The translations under genes were made by a program, and so were the position numbers. From contig NZ_CP046973.1 of the NCBI RefSeq assembly GCF_009792235.1, forward strand, positions 1,674,001 through 1,738,000: DNA of 64,000 bases, given 5' to 3'. A model generated the notes under the pieces. The model saw only the letters and a program-made list of their open reading frames with translations. It was not told the DNA's origin and searched no databases. Shown one piece after another: positions 59,201 to 64,000 of the stretch. Within the stretch, counting starts at the first letter, position 1. Every line of letters starts with the position of its first letter. Origin of the DNA: Microcystis aeruginosa FD4 (GTDB lineage Bacteria; Cyanobacteriota; Cyanobacteriia; Cyanobacteriales; Microcystaceae).

Positions 59201-59766
59201 TGGGTGCGGAACAATCGGGACAAATGGAAGCGATCGGTTTTGATCTATATATGGAAATGTTACAGGAAGCTTTGCGGGAAATTCAAGGTCAAGAAATTCC
59301 TCAAGTGGAGGATACCCAAATCGATCTGAAATTAACGGCATTTATTCCTAATGATTATATATCCGATCTGGAACAGAAAATGGATGTTTATCGGGCGATC
59401 GCTACTGCCAATTCTCAGAAAACTTTAGGACAAATTGCTGCCGATTTAGTCGATAGATACGGGGCAATTCCTTCCCCAGTGGCACAATTATTTAAGGTAA
59501 TCGAGTTAAAACATCTGGCTAAATCCCTCGGTTTTTCGCGCATTAAACCCGATGGAAAACAGCATATTATCCTAGAAACTCCCATGGAGGAACCAGCTTG
59601 GAAATTATTACAAGAACACCTACCCCAACATATACAATCACGCTTTGTTTATAGTCCCAAACAGGTGACGGTTAGGGGTCTAGGATTGGTAAAACCACCA
59701 CAGCAGTTAGACAGTTTATTGGAGTGGTTAGCTAAGTGTAAAGATGGTTTACCGACGAGGAATTAG
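56284..59766 (+). CDS. mfd: Transcription-repair coupling factor
   Basis: Mfd removes RNA polymerase stalled at DNA damage and recruits UvrA. The 1160-residue protein has a UvrB-like N-terminal part with VFFYPTSEACPYETF, the polymerase-interacting domain from about residue 488 (FVVHKHHGVGQFIKLEKQ), a RecG-like translocase with CGDVGFGKTEVAIRA, VIDEEQRFG, TLSATPIPRTLYMSL and LRGRVGRSG, and a TRCF C-terminal domain. The length is normal. It is monocistronic, with the shared 100-bp element just before it. Confidence 0.97.
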   Translation: MTFASVIRNIEKSPLTAELIQKLEKNGNLTLTGLARLPKGLISTAFARCQGKNLVIICANLEEAARWAAQLEAMTWKGVFFYPTSEACPYETFNRESEMIWGQMQVLSAISHQDAGIAIVTTEKALQPHLPPREVFEQYSDNFAVGRVIEAKNLDLTLARLGYERVSLVETEGQWSRRGDIVDIFPVSAELPVRLEFFGDELEKLREFDPATQRSLDSIPNLLLTPTSFAAMIAPSLPPTVADYLGAEEREKLANGIYPEGIERFLGLSFSQSASLLDYLPENSLIAFDELESCQARSDRWIEYIEERWQEIEPALPKIHRSFGESLQISAKFTHLYLSEIDDHLSENSLNLSSRPIPTNAGQFAKLAEILRGKREIYSGIKVNKYATWLISAQPSRTVSLLQEHDCPAQFIPNPLDFGAIERLIIQNTATALKYSGLAELEGFILPTYRIVVVTDREFFGQHLLNTAGYVRKRRQAASVQVDVNKLRPLDFVVHKHHGVGQFIKLEKQESTIGGVVQGRDYLVIKYADGLLRVPADSLDNLSRYRHTGSQAPELHKISGKAWEATKARVRKSVKKLAVDLINIYAQRAQKSGFAYPMDNPWQRELEDAFPYQPTADQLKAIQDVKRDLESDRPMDRLVCGDVGFGKTEVAIRAIFKAVTTGHKQVALLAPTTILTQQHYHTLKERFAPYPINVGLLNRFRTNSEKKDIVQRLKTGELDIVVGTQLLLSKAVEFKDLGLLVIDEEQRFGVNQKEKIKAFKSNIDVLTLSATPIPRTLYMSLSGVREMSLITTPPPSRRPIQTHLSSYNSDVIRTAIRNELDRGGQIFYVVPRIEGIEEKAAAIQGMIPGARIAIGHGRMDESELETTMLAFNNGEADILVCTTIVESGLDIPRVNTIIIEDAQKFGLAQLYQLRGRVGRSGVQAHAWLLYPAKGELTETARERLKAIQEFTQLGSGYQLATRDLEIRGAGNLLGAEQSGQMEAIGFDLYMEMLQEALREIQGQEIPQVEDTQIDLKLTAFIPNDYISDLEQKMDVYRAIATANSQKTLGQIAADLVDRYGAIPSPVAQLFKVIELKHLAKSLGFSRIKPDGKQHIILETPMEEPAWKLLQEHLPQHIQSRFVYSPKQVTVRGLGLVKPPQQLDSLLEWLAKCKDGLPTRN

Positions 59767-59861
59767 ACTAAATCCTGTTTAAAAAGTATAGGAGAGTGGG
59801 TGATGGGGAAAAGATAATCAATAAGAGTAATCTCCTGACTCCTATACTCTAACTGCTATAA

Positions 59862-59889
59862 AAAGCACCTCATATCTAGGAGGTGCTTT
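59862..59889 (-). terminator. Terminator downstream of tRNA-Ser
   Basis: AAAGCACCTC and GAGGTGCTTT form a perfect 10-bp stem with an 8-base loop. On the minus strand it lies directly after the tRNA and runs into five T. It could also stop transcripts arriving from mfd. Confidence 0.85.
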
Positions 59890-59894
59890 GGGGA

Positions 59895-59981
59895 CGGAGA
59901 GAGAGGGATTCGAACCCTCGTTAAAGTTACCCCTAAACAGCATTTCCAGTGCTGCGCCTTCAACCGCTCGGCCATCTCTCC
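59895..59981 (-). tRNA. trnS-GGA: tRNA-Ser (anticodon GGA)
   Basis: On the minus strand GGAGAGATGGCCGAGCGG starts a class II tRNA of 87 bases: acceptor GGAGAGA paired with TCTCTCC, D-arm GCCGAGCGGTTGAAGGC, anticodon arm CAGCACTGGAAATGCTG with anticodon GGA, a long variable arm and the T-arm GAGGGTTCGAATCCCTC. The discriminator is G. CCA is not encoded. It reads UCC/UCU serine codons. Confidence 0.97.
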
Positions 59982-60065
59982 AATTAAGGTCACGATTATC
60001 AATCCTACAGCAAATGCTGCCGATCTGTCAAATTATTTTTCTTTTTCCGACGATGACCGATCAGG

Positions 60066-60204
60066 TTAGGGACTTGCGCTTTGATAATGTACCTTTTGGG
60101 CGAACGCAGTTCGCCCCTACATTGTGGACAAAATCCGTTACTGTAGGGGCGCAAAGCTTGCGCCCTCCGATCGATTGGGATATTATTCCCACGCAAGTCC
60201 CTAA
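60066..60204. mobile_element. MITE at the 3' end of the glycosyltransferase gene
   Basis: TTAGGGACTTGCG and CGCAAGTCCCTAA are exact 13-bp inverted ends of a 139-bp element. Inside are two hairpins with GGGCGAACGCAGTTCGCCC and GGGCGCAAAGCTTGCGCCC, both joined to GTAGGGG-type arms. The right end supplies the stop codon of the glycosyltransferase gene. Confidence 0.88.
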
Positions 60205-61298
60205 GCACATCCTAGATATTGATTTAAGATTGCGGCCGTAGCTAGACCGGTTTTTTGCCAACTAAACTCATTAGCTCGTTTTTTGCCTAGATAACTTAAT
60301 TTTGACTGTAATTGTCGATCTTGAGCGATAATTTTTAGGGCATCGGCTATGCACTCGACTCGATAGGGATCGATTAAAATTGCCGCTGTTGCCGTAACTT
60401 CGGGCAAAGATGACAAATTTGAGGTAATGACGGGTGTACCGCAGGCCATAGCCTCTAAAACGGGCAATCCAAAGCCTTCCCAGAGACTAGGGAAGACTAA
60501 AGCAGTGGCTTGACTGATAACTTTGGGTAGGTGATCGTAGGGGATATAATCGAGAAATTTAATGCGATCGCTAACTGCCAATTCTCGCGCTTGTTGTTGT
60601 AAATTGGGGGTATAACGGCGATCAAAGCTGCCGGCAATCCAAAGATGATAATCTGTTAAATCTGGGGGCAGTTGGGCAAAAGCGGCGATTAAACGCGGTA
60701 AATTTTTATAGGGATTGGGACGACCGAGATAGAGAAAATAGGGATGTTCTGGCTTATTATCTTCCATAGGGTGAAAGTGATAATTATCGTAGGCTAGGGG
60801 AATAGAAGTAATTTTATTGGCGGGAATTTGATAATATTCAGTGATATCTTTGGCCGTTGCCTGAGAGTTACAGATAATATGTTTTGCCTGTTGTAATACC
60901 TGCGGCACATAATAACGGAAATAGTGGGTTAAGGGGGAAGTAAAACTGGGAAACCGCAGGGGAATTAAATCGTGTACCATGACGACAAAGCGACAGGGAG
61001 AATTTATCGGCGCTTCCGGAAGGGGAGAAAAGAGTAAATTCGCCTTTAATTGTCGGTAAATTGACGGTAACTGCCACTGAGTCCAGAGTAAGCGTTTTAA
61101 ATGACCTTTCGCTCCTCGATCAGGGCCGAGACCTTTGGGGATAGAATAACAGTTAAAGTCGGGATAACTATTAGCTGTTAGTAGGGTTGGTTCTAAATTT
61201 TTCAGGTAGGGTAAGAGGTTAAGAATGTAGGTACTGATTCCCGTGGGTTGGGGAAAAAGTACCGAGAGATTAATTAATAGGTTATGCTTTGTATTCAC
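60201..61298 (-). CDS. Family 4 (GT-B) glycosyltransferase
   Basis: The 365-residue protein has the N-terminal LSVLFPQPTGISTYILNLLP donor fold, the hinge FLYLGRPNPYKNLPRLIAAF and the nucleotide-sugar motif SLWEGFGLPVLEAMACGTPV with the EX7E pair. It probably acts in polysaccharide or lipopolysaccharide synthesis; the sugar is unknown. Its stop codon comes from the end of a MITE, so the last residues may differ from homologues. Its start overlaps the TPR gene stop by one base, so the two form an operon. Confidence 0.92.
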   Translation of the reverse strand: MNTKHNLLINLSVLFPQPTGISTYILNLLPYLKNLEPTLLTANSYPDFNCYSIPKGLGPDRGAKGHLKRLLWTQWQLPSIYRQLKANLLFSPLPEAPINSPCRFVVMVHDLIPLRFPSFTSPLTHYFRYYVPQVLQQAKHIICNSQATAKDITEYYQIPANKITSIPLAYDNYHFHPMEDNKPEHPYFLYLGRPNPYKNLPRLIAAFAQLPPDLTDYHLWIAGSFDRRYTPNLQQQARELAVSDRIKFLDYIPYDHLPKVISQATALVFPSLWEGFGLPVLEAMACGTPVITSNLSSLPEVTATAAILIDPYRVECIADALKIIAQDRQLQSKLSYLGKKRANEFSWQKTGLATAAILNQYLGCA

Positions 61299-63127
61299 TA
61301 ATTACCCTGTTGATATTTGCTGAGGATTTCTGAGATATATTGGTAGCCTTCCAGTCCAATAGATTTAATCAGGGAGGAACGTTCCTGACTGAAAGTCTGT
61401 TCAAAAGCTGCGATATTTTTGCCACGAATAACCGTTAATAGACTAGCAGCTTGTCGCCATTCTACTGCACCGATTTCGTGGAGCCAATACATTCCTAGAG
61501 AACCCATATAAATTGCCTGTTCAAAATTTTTGTCTTGATAGTAAGCTTCGCCTAAATAAGTTAGTAATAAACCTTGCAGATATACATCTCCGTAGTATTT
61601 GGCCGATTCCAATCCTTGTAGGAGAATATTAATCGCCTCTTGGGGTCTTTCAAGGACAAGATATGCTAAACCTAAACTGCTACAACAAAGGGATTTACTC
61701 TGCCAATCTTGGAGACTTTCCGCTAACTTTAATCCCTGCTGTAAATACTCGATCGAACTTTGATAAATTTCGGGATCATATCTCTCTAACTGTTGCGCTT
61801 CCTGTACCTGACTATAACCCAAATTAGCTAAAGCGTTAGCCTGTCCTAAACTATTACCCTGTTGACGACTTAAAATTAAAGCTCTCTGACTTAAATTAAT
61901 CGCTTCTGTATAGTTTTTCTGGATAGCATTGAGACGAGATAAATGGTTTAAATTAGCTATTTCACAAGCAGAATCCTGTTGTTGACGAGCAATTTCTAAA
62001 GCTTGTTGATGACATTCTCTGGCCTGTGGATAGTCGCCACGAATGCGATTAGAATAGGCAATTAAAGTTAAAATTCTCGCCTTTTCTCCCGTGCCTTCCA
62101 CATAACGCAGAGGAATTGATAAATAATCTAATGCTTCCTTGAGATAACTGCCAGAAAAGGAGGCAAAAATTCCTCCGTATAAAGGAAAATAGTCCCGTTG
62201 AGCAAAGGTTCTCAGAATTTGTAAAGCCATCTGAAAACAGCCGCGACTATAGAGGGAATTTTTACTAACTTGCTCGAAACTATTGGTTAACAGCGACCAA
62301 ATTAAAGCAAAGGTGAGAAAGGTAGAAATGGATAATTTGGCTCCCAGTTTTTCGCTATAGATGCGCTGATCAAAAAAGTTAATTAGTCCTCTTTGGATAT
62401 ATTGAAAAACAATGGCAGTTTCTACCCAATCGGTTAAAGTTAAATCCTGAGTAATAGAATCAAAAGCTTGTTGATTAGCTAAACTTTCTAAGACTCGTTT
62501 TAACCAAGAGGGATTAACTTTACTTGCCCAAATTTGCCAGGGAGTCACTCGCTTATTATCATTAGTAAAACCAAGATTGCGATTTTGTTCGTAGAGCCAA
62601 CTGGTGAGATCATTCGATAAATTTGACCAAGTATTTAACCCCAGATTAATCCCTGTGGCAATTTGCCATAAATCCGCTTCTCCCCGCTGCTGAGAAACTG
62701 TCTGTAAATGCTTGGCTAACTGTTGTAATTGTTCTAGGGTTAAAGCATTATTTTGATTGGGATCAATTAAATTTACTAACGTCAGTAAACGATCCTCTTG
62801 ATCGATTTTCACCAGATTATCGATCGCCGCTGCAGTGAGAGAATTTTGCTGATTGGTTTTTTGATATTTTTCCCATTCACTTTCGATCGTTTCCAAGGCC
62901 CGCAAAACCCTAGTTGCTTTAATTTTTGTTTCTAACTGTGAGCGAGTAACGATGATTTTTTCAGTTAAACAACGCTCAAAAATTTCTCCTGTGCCGTTTT
63001 TTACTCCCTCGGCCAAAAGGTTATAAACCTGTGATTTAGCTCTAATTTTTCCTTCTAAAGTTAGATTGACAATGCGCTCAATTAGTGCATTATAAGTTTC
63101 CTTGAAGTTATCTCTATTTTCTGTCAT
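61298..63127 (-). CDS. Tetratricopeptide repeat protein
   Basis: The 609-residue protein has a non-repeat N-terminal part of about 330 residues and then at least five TPR units, for example ALEIARQQQDSACEIANLNH, ALILSRQQGNSLGQANALAN and LKLAESLQDWQSKSLCCSSL. The N-terminal region (ERCLTEKIIVTRSQLETKIK) is a cyanobacterial type of unknown role. It is co-transcribed with the glycosyltransferase and may help assemble or regulate a surface polysaccharide complex. Confidence 0.9.
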   Translation of the reverse strand: MTENRDNFKETYNALIERIVNLTLEGKIRAKSQVYNLLAEGVKNGTGEIFERCLTEKIIVTRSQLETKIKATRVLRALETIESEWEKYQKTNQQNSLTAAAIDNLVKIDQEDRLLTLVNLIDPNQNNALTLEQLQQLAKHLQTVSQQRGEADLWQIATGINLGLNTWSNLSNDLTSWLYEQNRNLGFTNDNKRVTPWQIWASKVNPSWLKRVLESLANQQAFDSITQDLTLTDWVETAIVFQYIQRGLINFFDQRIYSEKLGAKLSISTFLTFALIWSLLTNSFEQVSKNSLYSRGCFQMALQILRTFAQRDYFPLYGGIFASFSGSYLKEALDYLSIPLRYVEGTGEKARILTLIAYSNRIRGDYPQARECHQQALEIARQQQDSACEIANLNHLSRLNAIQKNYTEAINLSQRALILSRQQGNSLGQANALANLGYSQVQEAQQLERYDPEIYQSSIEYLQQGLKLAESLQDWQSKSLCCSSLGLAYLVLERPQEAINILLQGLESAKYYGDVYLQGLLLTYLGEAYYQDKNFEQAIYMGSLGMYWLHEIGAVEWRQAASLLTVIRGKNIAAFEQTFSQERSSLIKSIGLEGYQYISEILSKYQQGN

Positions 63128-63407
63128 AAGTGGTTTTTTCAGTTATCAGTAAACAGTAAACAGTGAAAAGACAGTAGGAAACCTCTAAGCTGTACTGAAT
63201 TTAAACTGCATATTAGAAATTTTAGTACAAATGCTCATGCTTGTTCTCCCTGCTCCCAACTCCGGCACTCCAGTGCAGTCTTAACGAGTAATTTAGATAG
63301 TCAACAGCTGATTTAATGCTGCACACTTAAAACTTAAATCTGATCACTGCTCACTGATAACTGATAACTGATCACTGATCACTGATCACTGATCACTGAT
63401 AACTGAT
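63128..63407. repeat. Repeats and shared element upstream of the TPR gene
   Basis: TCAGTAAACAGTAAACAGTG (63140-63160) and a run of CACTGATCACTGATCACTG near 63340-63405 belong to the TCAGTGA family. Between them, 63185-63289 is the second copy of the element upstream of mfd. No gene is present. Confidence 0.8.
63185..63289. mobile_element. Shared 100-bp element upstream of the TPR gene
   Basis: On the minus strand it reads ACTCGTTAAGACTGCACTGG, AGTGCCGGAGTTGGGAG, GAGCATTTGTACTAAAA and GCAGTTTAAATTCAG, matching the mfd copy at 56158-56256. Its ends TAAGACTGCACTG and the complement of CAGTACAGCTTA pair as imperfect inverted repeats. Confidence 0.62.
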
Positions 63408-64000
63408 TCAAGACTGACTGCTGTTGACCAAAGTAATTACCGTCACTTCGGGGGGACAAAAAAGACGACCGGGAAAATAGGTTCCTAAGCCGCGATTCAC
63501 ATATAATTGATTTTCCCCGACTCGATGAAATCCCTCGGACCATTGCCAGTATCGGACTACCCTGCTAAACTGCCGAGGAAAGGGGACCCATTGACCATAG
63601 GGTTCGGGCAGCGATCGCATAAGTTTCTCTAAAACTATCGGTAGAGAACCGATACCGGGGATAGTCACTTGACCTCCGTGGGTATGACCGGATAACTGCA
63701 AATCCACGCGCCAATCTTTTAAAATCATGGCTGTATCGGGATTGTGGGAAAGGACGAGTCTGGGTATATCGGGGGAAATTTGCTCGAGGATTTGCGGTAA
63801 AAATTCCCCAGACCAATAATCGGCCAATCCGACGATGGGAAAATTTTCGCCGTAGGGTGTGGCGATTTCATTCCAGAGTACCCGAATTCCCACGCTAGTT
63901 AAGGCTGATCTGACCGTTTCCCTTGCTTGCGGAAGATAACTGTCATGATTTCCTAAACAAGCATAAATACCCCCTTGACTTTTGAGAGCTTTCATGCTTT
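63408..64000 (-). CDS. Metallophosphoesterase, N terminus beyond the window
   Basis: The visible part (about 197 residues) has GNHDSYLPQA, LVLSHNPDTAMIL and LSGHTHGGQVTIPG, which are metal-binding motifs III to V of calcineurin-like phosphoesterases of the YaeI/YkuE type. The first motifs (D-x-H and GD) lie upstream, outside the window, so the Met at 63995 is internal. The ending LGTYFPGRLFCPPEVTVITL is normal for the family. Confidence 0.9.
   Translation of the reverse strand, partial: SMKALKSQGGIYACLGNHDSYLPQARETVRSALTSVGIRVLWNEIATPYGENFPIVGLADYWSGEFLPQILEQISPDIPRLVLSHNPDTAMILKDWRVDLQLSGHTHGGQVTIPGIGSLPIVLEKLMRSLPEPYGQWVPFPRQFSRVVRYWQWSEGFHRVGENQLYVNRGLGTYFPGRLFCPPEVTVITLVNSSQS

Noticed and set aside
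60005..60261. Short frames on both strands between the tRNA and the glycosyltransferase
   Set aside because: They are translations of the MITE hairpins.

Overview
The window looks like a chromosomal segment of a bloom-forming cyanobacterium, most probably Microcystis or a close relative. The reasons are the many GCGATCGC (HIP1) octamers, a piricyclamide/anacyclamide-type cyanobactin cluster, a urea-uptake (urt) operon behind textbook NtcA boxes, plant-type glycerate kinase, a Psb35-like membrane protein, and the density of MITEs, short tandem repeats, Uma2 genes and toxin-antitoxin pairs. The species name is inference; no search was possible.

Layout. 0-1 kb: decayed IS4-like transposase split by a MITE. 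1-8 kb: housekeeping genes (membrane proteins, low-Mr phosphotyrosine phosphatase, Ycf29-like response regulator, two Liv-type amino-acid transporter genes, hisH). 8.4-12.6 kb: accessory block of RAYT remnant, three Uma2 genes (one with an internal stop), an Rpn/DUF2887 nuclease and an HNH pair. 12.7-18.8 kb: cyanobactin cluster with precursor pirE, prenyltransferase-family pirF, a DUF29 gene, a badly damaged pirA protease, an invading Uma2 gene and an intact-looking pirG macrocyclase. 19-24 kb: aldo/keto reductase, gamma-glutamylcyclotransferase-like, Psb35-like, glgA, vWA protein and a pair of half-size UPF0016/GDT1 manganese exporter subunits. 24-30 kb: urtABCDE, with tandem NtcA boxes, a single-base frameshift in urtC and 36 copies of an octamer between urtC and urtD. 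30-33 kb: BaiN-like flavoprotein and pckA.

34-38.6 kb: DUF433/DUF5615 and HigBA toxin-antitoxin pairs, a GC-rich PEP-CTERM gene, gene remnants and two more Uma2 genes. 38.7-44.2 kb: GldG-type ABC exporter operon, glycerate kinase, alpha/beta hydrolase. 44.2-54.1 kb: defence-type island with RelE, MazF, HicAB and two DUF4160/DUF2442 pairs punctuated by a 46-bp repeat, an RTX protein, a 1.25-kb direct repeat, three copies of one leader of which only the last leads into a complete gene, and a two-gene AAA-ATPase plus TOPRIM-like module. That module resembles PARIS/OLD-type anti-phage systems in architecture and is the best candidate here for an undescribed system. 54.2-64 kb: znuC-znuA behind two Zur-like boxes (no znuB), mfd, tRNA-Ser(GGA), a GT4 glycosyltransferase, a TPR protein and a partial metallophosphoesterase.

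How it works together: the urt genes, Liv genes and NtcA control point to nitrogen scavenging; zinc and manganese handling are both represented; the cyanobactin cluster would make a small macrocyclic peptide if its N-terminal protease were repaired or supplied in trans; and the accessory blocks show heavy reshuffling by REP/RAYT, MITE and repeat-mediated recombination. Frameshifts in pirA (run of six G) and urtC (one extra T) could be real lesions or assembly errors and should be settled from raw reads.
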